Source of the DNA: Prosopocoilus inquinatus | Lineage: Eukaryota > Arthropoda > Insecta > Coleoptera > Lucanidae | Length of the DNA stretch: 64,000 nucleotides | NCBI GenBank assembly: GCA_036172665.1 | Contig: CM069874.1 | Coordinates: 48,094,707-48,158,706 of the forward strand | Reading direction: 5' to 3' | Shown: positions 1-11,694 of the stretch, in pieces | Position numbering within the stretch: the stretch's first letter is position 1 | Layout: the number at the start of each line of letters is the position of its first letter | The notes under the pieces: generated by a model | What the model was told of the DNA's origin: nothing | Databases searched by the model: none | The model's input: only the letters and a program-made list of their open reading frames with translations | Position numbers and translations under genes: made by a program

Positions 1-3000
1 TCGCGTCCATCCGTTTGCGGAATTAGAATCTGTTAACTTTTTATATGTTGATTGATTATACAATTTAAAAATATCTCTTGGGAAACTAACTGCCACAATT
101 TTTATTTCTTGAGTTTAGATAATTTTTTAAATGTAAGAGGCCAGTAATACTGGCAGTCGAAAGTTTCTTTGTTTTGTTTTTAACCAATTAGTTTGCGAGA
201 AAATTCTCTCAACATTTGCTGACGAGTAAGACAAAATTAACATTTTAAAAACAAAATTTTGGGAAACAGGTTTATTGTCAGCACAACAAATTCTTTCTAC
301 ATTATTCCAAACATTTTCTGTTATTTTTGCCTCCTGATGTAGTAGATGGATTGATTAAAGTGTACTTTTTTGCATGCAAGCGTACCAATCTACTACAGGA
401 TACAACATTTCCCAGAAAAAGGGAAAAGAAACAGTATTTTTTAAGGAACAGTAGACCTGGCAACACTGCCTGGATCATTATGTCACTTTTTGGTTGAATT
501 GGCTGTTTATTCTCGATCCTTCTCTCTTTATGTTTGTTTCTCTTCTCCCCGCTCCCCAAATCGAGTTAGCAACACTCCATACTACAAAGTCCGGGTAAAC
601 TACTTGTGCTTCGTGCGTATTTTCGTTGTATCGAAGAAATATTTCCCTAGGGGGTGAAATATACCTCACTCTAACTGGTTTATCTAAGATAAGCAGCGTT
701 TTCATGCGCTTTGGCCAACTTAGTGCTCAATCTCACCAGGTGAGTTTAATCGTTATTGGCTAATCCGATTCGTGTTTTACGACTTTCTTTGTTGTCCCTT
801 CAGGGCTCTTGAATTGTTCGGTTTTCGGCAATTTTAACGTAGATTTAGGTAGAGACAGAATTTTCGGACCCGAAATGTCTTTATTTTAAGTTAGGGGTAC
901 GTAATTCACATTTTTGTTGTCGTGAGTTAATTATTTTATTGTTTGTCTGTGCATTAAGGCCTTCATCTTTGGTTTGCGTTGTAAATTTAACCTGCACACC
1001 CAACTCCACTTAGCATATAAGTTCTTTTAGTATTCGTGAAGTAATTATTCACCTTATTAAATATTTAGGTGACTTTTCCCCGACTATTGTTGCGTTTATT
1101 ACGTTTTCTTGGCTGTGACTGTTGTTGATTTGTATGTCGAACACAATTTCTTTCTTTGCCTTTTAAAATAAAGTTTATATTGATGCATTTTCAGACGTAG
1201 TCGCGTTTTTTTAATTTTTCCCGCGGTTCTCAAAAAATTGAGTGGCGCCCTTTTACTCAGTTAAGTTTTCGCGTTGGTTTGAGAGACCCACTAGCGTCCC
1301 AGTACCGGCGGCACTGAAATCACTCGACCCAGTGCTATCCTTTGTTACTTGACTAACAGGTAGGTGACAGTCCTTTACCGTATCAGGAGCGGGTGGACGT
1401 GTAGAGTTGATGCGCGTGGGGTTATTGGCGGGGACTCGGTTTACTTTAGGCGCTTCCCTGTGGTACCGTTGAAGGTGGTTTCTCGGAGTGTTCGATTCCT
1501 CAGGTGGACGTCTCAGGATTGCAGAGATTCCTTGGGGTTGCGGGGATATCTTGATCTTTTCTGGCGGAGCACAGCGACTGCATGGTTCTTCTCGTGTCGA
1601 CGGCGTAGATCTTAAGGTATTTTTCGCGACTAACCGGTTACGAATACTATGGTTAGCAGTAGTGCCGTCACGGTTATGAGAATATGTCACGGTCAGTAAG
1701 ATTCGCTGAAATGACTTTGTGGCGGTTGCATTTTTAAATTTGACAACGGTCCAACCATGAATTGTGTATTATTTAACAGTTACAAAAAAAGTTGTGATTG
1801 AATCAAGTTGAGGTTAGCACGCGGAACCATGGATCTGCGCAGAATTCACTGAATAAAAAAGAGAGAGCAATGTTCCACAACTCTCTAACCTGGTTAGGAA
1901 ATTAGTAACTGGAGTAACATTTTGATATGTAGTGGGCTTGGCTGATAGCTCTGTTAGGTTCTTTGAAACTCTTGGTTTTGGTCTCTTAAGGAGGTGGAAA
2001 CCCAACTCTTGCTGTGAAATATTCGAAAGACTTATCTCTTTTACACTCGTGAGAATCCCGGAATTCACGATAGCCAAATCGTCACTCCAGGTTTGCATCT
2101 CTTGTGAGAGTTTGACTTTCGCTTTGCGCACAACTCTCTAATGATGCTCTGAGTTTGCACCTGTTGCACCATTAAACACCTGTCCGCTATGAACTCGAGA
2201 TTCCGTTTTAAAATTATTTGTTTAAATAACTCGTTTAAATGTTGAACGCCAAGATTTCTATGTTTAAAATAATAACAGTGTGTGACGGCTTGCGGCCAGC
2301 CACACAATTGTCATCATGGTTTAGTTTTTTTTTTTTTAACCCTATATTATAAATTCCAATCTGGACGTTGATGATGTTGATGACATTGCTGATGTAATCC
2401 TGATCACAATTCCTGATGTTATTCTCTCCAATAAAATTCACTTTCAAACATTTATGATGACTAATTCATACTCTACTAACAATACTTTTAATTTATAAGC
2501 GAGCTATCTTCCCCGGTGGGATTTACTTAAAATCTGCCCGTTCAGTGATGCGTCTTCTTCTTTTACATCTCTTCTCTCACCACTAGTTTCGCCCCACTCA
2601 GACGCTCCGGCACGAAACCGCATCTAGGGACATTGTTGTGCTGGAAAATTAAAATGCCTAACTTGTCAAAACAATCGAAATTTCAATTGGTATGAACTGT
2701 GACATTTGATAGTGTTATGTTGTTGTTTACAAACATTTAAGAAAACTTTCATTAAATGAACACGTAAGTACATATTTTTGATTAGACTACAATCTATTTG
2801 TCTTCATATTATCCTAGCCTAACTCAAATGTTTACTTGAAACTTAACTATTTTTACAATAATTCTGGATTAAAATTACCCTTGTTTTACTCTAAATAAAT
2901 CAAAATATCTTTTTCTTAACCTAAAAACAATCAAAATATTTCACAAAAACTGATTTTTCACCGCAGGTGACTTTGTTTCGCTTAAACGCCGAGTCGTCAA

Positions 3001-5750
3001 AAGATTACCTGGGCAACTCTTGCACCGGTAAGTTTACTTGAATCTCAGCCTCCTTTACATTTGTTTGTTTAAAACAGAGTCTAATTGTCTGCCTTTTTAG
3101 GCACCGATATTTTTCACTTCCGGTACCAAATTTCCCGCACTTTCATAAGTTCAGCATCTAAGTGTCTTTTGAGAGTTGTGACAATTGTTTTGACAATTCT
3201 CTTACTTTGGAAATTTAATTGAATTAATTGTTGAGGGAATTGGTACCTTGCCGCCATCTAGTTATGGGTAGCCTAAATTAATTCAGTCGTTAACTGTATT
3301 GTTTTCAAATATTCAAATCTCTCTTATCAATATGTAATATTTTAAATTTGATTTTCTTTTAAATTTCCTAAATATTATTTCCTCTTTTGGATTATCTGTT
3401 GGCTCTTATTTGGATCGCGATTGCATCGCATTTGAAGTTTCCCGGGGTTTTGCCAAATTTTCGAGCGCATCCGTTGATCGCAGGACCGGATCTGGGTGAG
3501 CTATTCGCTTGAGGTGCTTGAGAGAGGCCATTCGGAATGTGAATTTTACGGTTGAAATTTTGTGTTTCTTGAAAACCATCTACCCTCCAATGGCATCCTA
3601 AATTTTGGTTTACACCGTTAAAAGCAAGGGTTTTTTGGAGGAGCCTTATAATTTCTTTTGGCGCAAAGTAATAATTTCATAATGGGCAAATTATTTAATC
3701 GTGGAACGATTCTAATTTAGAATCTCCCTCTCTTTTTTCTTCGGAGATTTAATGCGGATGGGCCGTATGACCGCCCTTTGAATTTACCAATATTTCCATA
3801 CCACCCCGTTTTCTTCAAGTCAGTACCGGTGAGAAGCGCTACCTCTATTTTTTTGGTTGGGAACACGTCGGATCTTCGGACGCCGTGTCGCAGGTTTTTA
3901 TTTTTTGGTACCTCAAGTTATTCAAATTTCATTCAATTTACTTAAATTCATTATTAATTATTATATTGTAACTATTAATATTAACTTTCAATTTCATATA
4001 AATATTATTTACCTATATTATTATTCAGTTTCAACATTTAAGTTTTGGTTGCAATTTAATTTTCATAGCTAACAATTTACATCCTTTTAATTACAATCTA
4101 AAATTCTTTATGGTCAAATGTAACATTTATTTACTTCTAATTCTATTTATTGTCACAAAATGTGAACTGAATGAAGCCTTCATGAAGTACAATATCATTG
4201 TCAAATATAACTATCTACTATTATTTAATATTGAAATTTTTAAGAATAATTACTCCACGAGATTCAACACAACTACTAGTCATATATATATTTATTATAA
4301 TTTTTTCAATACAAATATATATTTACATTTACATTGAATTTCTTATTATTACGGTTGCTGTTTAATTGTTTATTTTCTTTTTTTGATATTTTCCTGATAT
4401 GGTTTCCCAGTCTTCCATACATTCTTTTCCTATCAAAGACCTTGGGTGGCGCCCTGTTTTGAATTAAATTCATGTTTCCATTTACTCAAAGTTTTCACTT
4501 TGAGTATCTTGAAATATTTTCATTTTATAATTTATTTTTGAGCCCACGAACCCCTGCTTCCGTAAATAATTGAGTGCCGTTAGCAAATGTTGACGTTTCT
4601 TGTTCATTTTTCTTTCAATTTGAAATATCGATTAAATTATGTCACAGAGTTTCAGATTACCCAAGTTCAGAAATCGCAGTTCACTAAACCGTTCACTACC
4701 ACACTGTTCGAATTACAGTCCCAGGTATTTTTTTTTATCAAATGTTCATTAAATAAATGAAACATAACTTTGTTCTTTTCTTTAATTAAACTCAAATTTT
4801 AATCCAGGTTTTCTAATAATTTAAATAGCACAGCAAAATGTGACATCGTAACAACAGTTACCGCTAATTCACAACAATGCAATGTGGTTACTTATTTCGC
4901 CTGACCACACGTAACCAGTTAGTCGCGAAAAATTTATGGAAGATGACGACAGCCTCTGACGTGAATCGTTTTACCGATGATTGATTTCCGAGATTCTTCT
5001 CAGGTTATTTATACCAGAGATGTATTTGCACAAAAATTTGTCGACGTATGCTCGCTTAACTGGGTCCCGTTTTAGTTTCGAAATAATTATTAATTAAAAA
5101 AAAATTTAATTGCCAAATTATTTCCCATGTTTTTTAAAGTTGTTCTATTTCCCTTAATCTAATTTATTCAGCTTTAAGTTGATTGTTCAAACCAGTAAAA
5201 GAGATTTTGTCAATAATTTGTTCTTTTGATTAGAGGTTTTGTTATTCCGGGTGCCATAACATAGATTTTCCATAAATAGAAGCTGCAATGTCAAGGTTTC
5301 GATATTTTTCAAAGTTGTTATTCCACTCGTCTCCGAAGTCTTTTGTTTTTTGCATAATTTGATCATTCAATACATTCAATATTTGAATATTTAGGTTATT
5401 AATTTAATTTTTCATTTCGTACTGAACTGATTTTAAACCGAACAGAAAGTTTCTTAAAGGAATCATATTTTGAAAATAAGTGAACATAACCTCAAAATAT
5501 GTATGAAATCACATCAAACTGAATACTGATTGTAAAAGCTAACTTGATCAGTAGAGGATGAGGGAGGAGGAACGCAATCACTTCTTTATTACTGATCGCC
5601 AATTGAATAACAGCAAATGAAATGCAATTAGTGATTTTTAAGTGAATTTTAGTTGATTATTAGCATTCAAATATGTTGTAAATGGACGACTAGATAAGTA
5701 ATAAAAGTTTTAGGACACAGGTTATAATAAGTTTTATGTGTTAATTGCAG
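1..5750. other. Repeat-rich region upstream of the first visible Exo84 exon; no convincing gene
   Basis: No exon of Exo84 or any other recognisable protein could be found here on either strand, and the short open frames lack family resemblance. The stretch holds LTR-retrotransposon-like material: a segment at about 520-870 that recurs at 9,250-9,560, and TGGCGCC primer-binding-like motifs near 1,242 and 4,447. The part from 2,500 to 5,750 is AT-rich and shows nothing else I can name. The most economical reading is a large Exo84 intron invaded by retroelements, with the upstream exons lying beyond the left edge. Confidence 0.5.
520..1300 (+). repeat. LTR-like repeat, copy 1, with TGGCGCC primer-site-like motif
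   Basis: The segment from about 520 to 870 is clearly similar to 9,250-9,560, sharing the stretch around GAAATATTTCCC and GGGGTGAAATAT. The end near 1,190-1,300 is similar to 11,340-11,480: both read GTGGCGC a few bases after a run rich in A and then continue into a related leader with GACCCACTA. TGGCGCC just after an LTR is the usual primer-binding site of many insect Ty3/gypsy elements. I see no gag or pol frame, so this is a solo or decayed copy. The exact LTR borders are not resolved. Confidence 0.5.
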
Positions 5751-7223
5751 GTAGAACAACGTAAAAGTAATTTGACTGATATTTTAATGAAGGAATTGGA
5801 GGTGAACCCTAACAAATCATTACAGGGAGGTTTAAGAGCAGCTAGACGTGCTATAAGGCTATTAAATCAATTGGGCAGATCAACACAGGTAATTTCATTG
5901 TATTCGTAAATGTTACTTAATTCCCATTTTTTCCTATTATAGTCTTGCGAGTTATTTTTGCAACTGTGCAGTAGCATGATGAAAATCCAGTGTAAACGCG
6001 TTAAACGCGAAGGTTCAACAAATACGTACGTGCGTCATTTATCAAGTGTTGTCTTTACAAATATGTGTCACATGAGTGAAGAGTTTTTGCGAGCATTTCC
6101 TGATTCAGCAAGCTGCGCTTCAGGTTAAGAAATATCATTTATTTTTTATTTATATTGATTTGCTATTGAAAATTTAACTAAAGAAAATTTTTGAATACGT
6201 CATTCACATCCTTATGCGTTTTTTTTTTGGAAAAAAGTAACAAGATATAAAAAAAATTAAAACGGAGCGCAGATTAGTGTTAATACTACCAAATCCTTTT
6301 TTTTTATAGCATTTGTTGTTTGGGCAAGCAGTGAATTGCAATTATTCACAACACATTTTATTAAACAGACGTTTGTGCCCCAAACGTCCCTTTCTACGTT
6401 AACGGAATGTGTCGTCTTAGTAAGATCACAGTGTGAACGAGTAAGTTCGTCTAAAATGTATAGATTAAGAAGCACTTTAAAGCCCTTTTTCTTTTTACAG
6501 TTATGCACGTTTGGTATCGATTTATGTTATCAGTTAGACGGTGCATTAAGAACGCCACTTACCAGAGCGCTCAGGGAAGCAAGAGACAAAATGATAGATT
6601 CTGTCAAACTAAGATCACTGGACGATAAATGGATTCCACTAAATCTAAAATCTAAAACGGGCCTGGCCAGATACATGAACGAATTTTCTGCAATGGGGTT
6701 GGAATTGGCTGCTTTCGTCACAGGTGTTGTTATTGCAAAAAAAATTAACAAATAAAAAAAAATAAAAACCTTATATTTTTAAGGCGATTGCTGGCTGCAA
6801 GTTACTGCTAATACAATGTCTTTCACAAAATTATTTCTGTTACTTCTGAGCGACTGTTTGAAACTGCAAACATCAGATCTGCTGTATACAATTGATGAAA
6901 CGATGTATGCAGTTTTTGAGGCACAATTAAAACATGTTGAGCAATCATTGATGGATGAAAAACGAGAAGAGGTATTTAATGTATGTGGAAAGTACTTTGT
7001 TTAATTTAGCTTGATATTCTTTTAGCAACGACAGTTTATTACAAAAAACGCCGATTTTCTGTTAACAACGTTATTGAATTTGGCACAGAACAAATACAAG
7101 GACGTCAACAGATTCGAGTCGGTCAGCTTGAGCAGATTGAAGAGCGAACGTACCGCTTTATTAAAAGGGATTACCCCAAAAAGTAGATATGTTACTAAGT
7201 ATAGTTCCCAAGAATATTTATAA
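5751..7223 (+). CDS. Exo84: Exocyst complex component 8 (Exo84), C-terminal half, six exons
   Basis: Exo84 is a subunit of the octameric exocyst, which tethers secretory vesicles to the plasma membrane. Coding exons are 5,751-5,888, 5,943-6,123, 6,310-6,440, 6,501-6,723, 6,784-6,971 and 7,026-7,223. All have GT-AG borders and agree in phase, giving 352 codons and a TAA stop. The translation follows the EXOC8 C-terminal domain closely: SLQGGLRAARRAIRLLNQLG, then CELFLQ, SAFVVWA, SLSTLTECV, TGDCWLQVT and the final FITKNADFL block. An AATAAA lies at 7,241-7,246. Full-length EXOC8 is about 700 residues with an N-terminal PH domain; that half is absent here. The first visible exon starts in phase 0 after a good acceptor, so it is internal. 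Either the gene begins outside the window or this copy is 5'-truncated. The reading frame itself is intact. Confidence 0.9.
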
Positions 7224-7299
7224 AACTAATTTTGCAATGAAATAAATTTGATTCTTATTTTATTTTAATAGTCACCTCGCTTATACAGGGTGCTGCATT

Positions 7300-8900
7300 G
7301 ATGAACACAACATAGAAAATTCCACATTAATTTAAAGGTGTTCGAACGTTGGCTACCCTAATTCCATGATCAAAGCAGATAAAAAATACTAATTCTTGAG
7401 ATAAAATTACGCTAAGTGGCGTTGAGCGTGTTATGAACTTTAGAATATTAAATGGCATCGTGGCTTAAGTGACCTATAATTTTAAAGGAGCTTTAACTCA
7501 ATGAAAGTTTTAACAGTCTTCATTTAGTTTTGAATTAATGATTTTTGTTTGAAAATATAAGCAGACGCCATTCGAGCATTCAGACTGCTGTTTTTGACAT
7601 CGAGAAATTCAGTCGAAATAAAATTTTTAAAAAACCGAATAACTTCAAATGGGATATGAAACAGAAAAAAAACACTTTAGACCGAGCTAAAAATATACTT
7701 TTAGTACTTATTTATAATACCATCACAGCAACAAATAGTAGACAATTGCAGTTTTCTGTAATTTTTCCTTCTTCAAAACGGCACTGTTTAAGTACAACTT
7801 CGAAGGTGACACTTCAAAATTTCGAAAACATTCAGATTTGTCAGCTCTAAACTTTTGGATAATTCTATTTTAAACGATACCAATTTGTAGAAAGTGAAAA
7901 ACTGCAGGAAACTGTAATTGTCTACTATTTTCTTGTTTTCGACCGCACCTTATTTTGACCTTTCGCTGAACTGATTGCTCGCTTTATCAAAAGTGAATAT
8001 GTAATACGTGTATAAATACAAGCAAACTAGCCTACCAGTTTATAAACTATTTTGTGAAGAGAGGTTGCTGTTGAAGAGAAAAGCAAATTCTTGCGCCAAA
8101 GTACGGTCGAAAGCAAAAAGTATAGTAGAAGATTATAGTTTCTTGTAATTTTTCTTTCTCCAAAAGGGCACTGTTTAAGTAGACTTCTGGAACTTGTCAA
8201 TTCTGAAAGCTCGCGACACTTTTGAGTGTCTCCTGCGAAGTCGTACATAAGGTGCTTTCTTTCGCTTAAAAGTTTGAATCGTGTTGCGAATAGTTTAAGT
8301 GTGGTTTATACAGTCTCTAAAACTAATAACTAAACATTAATAACTATCAACTAAGAAATTAAAAGGCCGTACTGATACGAAACGGTTTATACAACTTCAC
8401 TAAAAATTAAGAATTCGTTTATTTCAATTCTTAGTGGAAAAGACGGGAAGACCGTAAATTTGACTGTACTTTCTCTCCAGTTAATATTCCCTCCACGGAA
8501 TTTTCACAGCTAGGTGTGCAACGAGCATTCGTATTTTTTGCTTGTATAAACGGAAAATTTGCATAGTTTTAATTTTAGTTTTAGTTTTAGTGACTGTATA
8601 AACCAAGCATAAGACCTGAATTTTGTAGTTGTTGCAACAAAACACCTGACTTGAATTTTTGATTGACAGTTCATTTGTAAATAACTATAATTGAATCCAA
8701 ACAAGTTTTAAAAATAGAGAGATTCATAGAAAAGAATGTCTGTTTTTGAATCAAAACACGTTTGCGTCTCGATTTCGTGAGCGAAAAAAAGCACCTTTAA
8801 GCAGTGCCGTTTTGGAGAAAGAAAAAGCACAGGAAACTGTAATCGCTTACTATTTTTTGCTTTCGACAATAAGTGCTTTCTTTCGCTCACAAAATCGTCT
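7300..8900. repeat. Compound foldback repeat region downstream of Exo84
   Basis: This gene-free stretch carries several copies, in both orientations, of a short block that includes GGCACTGTTTAAG and GGAAACTGTAAT (near 7,720-7,800, 7,890-7,945, 8,105-8,185 and 8,808-8,875). The segment 8,605-8,795 is also similar to 28,515-28,690 (shared CAAAACAC, ACTTGAAT and GTTTTAAAAATAGAGAG). The arrangement looks like a foldback or satellite-like transposon. No coding capacity was recognised. Confidence 0.55.
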
Positions 8901-9234
8901 GTTTTTTTTGATTAGCCGATAAAGAATTTCGCCCGTGTCTAAGACGCGCTTCGTTCGTGGGCCATGTGAGAACGTTTTTATTACTGTTTTTATTTGAAGC
9001 GTAAACGTTTACGACTTCAATTACCCAGGAGTTTATCTCATTAAGATTTCGTTTCTTTTATTAACATAGGATTTTCTGTATCGATAGAAACGCAGGAAAT
9101 CAACTTCGTGAAGGTAAACACGTTAAATTGCGTTTTATTTTTGATCCTCTTCGAACATTCCCATCGCCTGTGTGATTTTTAATTTTATTCGTAGATCACT
9201 AAGTCAGTAAGTATATTTTCGCTGGATTGGCTAA

Positions 9235-9563
9235 TCATTCTCCTTCCTTTTGTTTGTTTTCTCTTCTCCCCTGTCTCCGAATTAACTTAGCGACACTCCA
9301 TTCTTTATGAAGTGTCCGGATAAACGGCTTGAGTTTTGTGCGTATTGTTGTGGTGCTTGAGAAATATTTCCCCAGGGGGTGAAATATATTCCACGGCCTT
9401 TGGCCAACTTCGACTGGTTTATCTCAAATTAAGCCACGTATTCACGCGTTTGTGTCAGCCTGGTATTAACTTACTTATTCCCCAGGTGAGTTTTAGTTAG
9501 TTGTCTTCGGTTAACTTGATTGGTGTTTTACATTTCTCTCCTTCAGGCTTTTCTGTTGGGCTT
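9235..9563 (+). repeat. LTR-like repeat, copy 2 (5' part), interrupted by a hAT-like insertion
   Basis: It is similar to 500-800, including the block with GAAATATTTCCCC and GGTTTATCT. The similarity stops at about 9,563, exactly where a hAT-like element with an 8-bp target duplication begins. The leader-like end of the same family reappears at 11,340-11,480. Confidence 0.5.
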
Positions 9564-10230
9564 TTTGCATCCAGGGCTCCCGCGAAGCCAAAAGCCGCCC
9601 GCGTGCCACTTCATATTTCGGCACCCTCTGACAGAGGGTGCAATTGCGAATAAATTGGGCAAGTCGTTTTTTGGTCTGCAGTGGGAATGTCGAGCTACGT
9701 TTCTGCTGAAGAAGCCCCAAGCAGGGCTGAAACAGCTGTCCAGAGGCTGCTCGAGGTTCTCACTGCAATCAAGAACGATTTGCACAACATTTTTCTAAAA
9801 TTTTAACGTTAACATCTCTGCGAGTGCCACAGATTCGGATCCTACGAAGAAAACAAACAAAATCATAAAAGCATAAATTTCTAAAAATTGAAAAAATAAA
9901 ATGTAATTGTTTTGTTTTTTTAACTAAACCGTAACAGCATACATAAATGATTGAAAATTGGAAATTGCAAAAATTGAAATTTTTCTTTTTTAATTGCTGC
10001 TTTAATTAACTGTTTTAGTCGACGTTTTGCCGTAAGGTTAAGAGCTTTATTAAGGCAGTTCAAAGTTAGTTTTTTCGAATAACTTTTATCAGACAAGAAA
10101 CTCTGCGATTAATTTTTTTTGTCGAAATAAATTACAAAACATGTACAGTGGCCAAGAGGCTAATTGCCGCCCCTTGAACAAGGTTCCCGCGTGCACTGCA
10201 CTCTTTGGTTACGGGGGCCCTGTTTGCATC
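9564..10230. mobile_element. hAT-like non-autonomous element, TIR CAGGGCYCCCG, TSD TTTGCATC
   Basis: The element spans 9,572-10,222. It begins CAGGGCTCCCG and ends CGGGGGCCCTG, and it is flanked by a perfect 8-bp direct repeat TTTGCATC (9,564-9,571 and 10,223-10,230). Eight-bp duplications and CAG-type termini are typical of the hAT superfamily. A second copy lies at 35,346-36,201 with a different perfect TSD. Both copies share the block with AAAGCCGCCCGC near the left end and the block with GTCGACGTTTTGCCG near the right end. No transposase is present. This copy additionally carries a hammerhead-bearing insert near 9,640-9,800 that the other copy lacks. Confidence 0.8.
9690..9755 (+). ncRNA. 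Hammerhead-ribozyme-like motif, copy A
   Basis: The segment can be laid out as a type I hammerhead. Outer stem I is CGAGC/GCTCG and inner stem I is TTTCTG/CAGAGG. The core is CTGAAGA, stem II is AGCCC/GGGCT, then GAAA, a very short stem III CAG/CTG, and the cleavage triplet GTC just before the 3' strand of stem I. Every invariant core base is present. Short, unstable stem III is known for hammerheads in Penelope-like elements, which may act as dimers. It sits inside the hAT-like copy 9,572-10,222. Self-cleavage is inferred, not shown. Confidence 0.7.
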
Positions 10231-10439
10231 GCCCCTTCACCCACTCGCTGTGTACTTTCTCGTGGAGTGAAAACTACACCGTTGGGTAACGAGCCAAATT
10301 GAACTAGCTCCTGGCCTTTTAAGTGACTTTGAGAGAGAGCTGAGGCTGCTAAATCCTTACCTCCTGACCGACGCTTGACGTGGGGGATGTGTGAAGTCAA
10401 GCCCTTCGGCGCGAAGACTTGCTGCCCTTGCTGTGTTTT

Positions 10440-10745
10440 ATACCTACTTCCGTTGAATCATAATTTTTGCTTACAATTAAGGTAAGTTTTAAGGCCTTCC
10501 GTCCTTCTTCTTTTGTGATTTAATCACACGCCCGCCTCCTCTTTGAACATTAGTTTGACGATTTTGAATTTATTGTCCAAATTGTTCTATTACTAAGTAT
10601 CTCACGGATATTTCTGCGTAACTTACACTTTTATTTTGTCGCTGTTGATTATCATAACTTTGTTTTCTTGAAAATATTACAGGGGGACGTTAATAAATTT
10701 ATTGTTCAGACAAGTGGCGCCGTTTGTTAGGCAACCGACACTTTT
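10440..10745 (+). repeat. LTR-end-like sequence with GTGGCGCC primer-site-like motif
   Basis: An AT-rich run ends in a GTGGCGCC motif at about 10,716-10,723, followed by GTTTGTTAGGC. The layout resembles the LTR end plus primer site seen near 1,242. No coding frame follows, and the borders are unresolved. Confidence 0.3.
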
Positions 10746-10854
10746 CGTGGGTTAATGGAGTGTTGGGCGTTCTTCGACACCTCTCTGGAATGTTCAAGAG
10801 AATTCGCATTAGTTCCATGGGGTTCCAGGCATTTCCAGTAACCTAGTTAAACAC

Positions 10855-11130
10855 CTGAACGGTCCAGTGGTAAGAGACTAGCCTTGCAATCGTAAGGTCA
10901 TGGGTTCGCATGCGGCTCGAGATATTTCTCGAGGGTGATCGTTACTCACTTCAGGTACCCTTCAGTGTTGGGGATACAATTCGACACTGCTTCCCCTTCA
11001 ACGGCCAGGAGGTTTGAAGGTAACTTTGTAACTGTAATACTTTACATACACAAAAATACACTCTCGCTCCTGATAAGTCTATGACTTAGGACCCCGTTGG
11101 GTAAACACCATAGATAAAAGAAAAAACATA
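10855..11130 (+). repeat. tRNA-derived SINE
   Basis: The head at 10,861-10,925 has a pol III A-box-like GGTCCAGTGG, an anticodon-arm-like TTGCAATCG and a B-box-like GGTTCGCATGC in the right order and spacing for a tRNA-related head. It is not a usable tRNA gene because the acceptor stem does not pair well. A body of about 200 bp follows, ending near CCCCGTTGGGTAAAC and ATAGATAAAAGAAAA. The same tail recurs at 14,385-14,450, which supports a dispersed SINE family. Confidence 0.65.
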
Positions 11131-11339
11131 TGAAAATAAAAGAGAGGACGGCGCGCTGTTTAAAAAGTGTGAGTAACTTGTGCGAAATATGTAAGTATTA
11201 TTTATCAAAATAAGTGTTGCACGTTAATTGTTGTGTAATTTAAACTGTAATAAGCTAGTGTTAAATTAAAGTTTTGAAATCAACTGATAATTATTATTTT
11301 CGAACCCCGAATTCCTAACAATAATAAAACTTTTACGAT

Positions 11340-11530
11340 ATATTTTGGACGTAACCGCGTTTTCTTAATTTTCCTCGCAGTTCCCAAAAAAATGAGTGGC
11401 GCTCTTTGATGTAACTTTTCGCGTTTAGATTTAACAGACCCACTACGTCCCATTGCCACAGCCGGCGGCACCCAAGTCAATCGTCATGGTGCCAATCTTC
11501 TACTTACCCACCAGGTAGGTAGCAATACAC
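11340..11530 (+). repeat. LTR/leader-like repeat, copy 2 (3' part)
   Basis: Similar to 1,200-1,370, including the GAGTGGCGC motif, AACAGACCCACTA and CCGGCGGCAC. This is the leader end of the same family whose 5' part is at 9,235-9,563. No gag frame is visible. Confidence 0.45.
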
Positions 11531-11694
11531 GAAATACACTCCCGCTCCTGAAGTCTCCACAAGTCAATGTATTGAACATCCACAAAATAAAAAAAATGCT
11601 GATCACCTTGTAGGTTGGGATCAATAAACTTGAAGATATTTTAAATATATTTATTCATAACAGTATGTATATGATGGTGTACAATAGCGACTTT

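Noticed and set aside
1253..1690. 145-codon minus-strand frame
   Set aside because: It lies antisense across a retroelement-leader-like repeat, is proline/arginine-rich from GC composition, and shows no family resemblance.
2659..2697. Short ATG frame ending at a GTATGA donor-like site, considered as a first exon of Exo84
   Set aside because: The 12 residues do not resemble an Exo84 N-terminus and no following exon could be found.
3857..4337. Two plus-strand frames rich in Asn, Tyr, Ile and Phe
   Set aside because: The composition is what AT-rich DNA yields by chance; no hydrophobic pattern or acceptor/polyA signals of a real gene.
4639..4725. ATG-initiated segment before a GTATTT donor-like site
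   Set aside because: No resemblance to exocyst proteins; the donor is weak and the region is repeat-like.
10861..10930. tRNA gene
   Set aside because: A- and B-box-like motifs are present but the acceptor stem does not pair and a SINE body follows.
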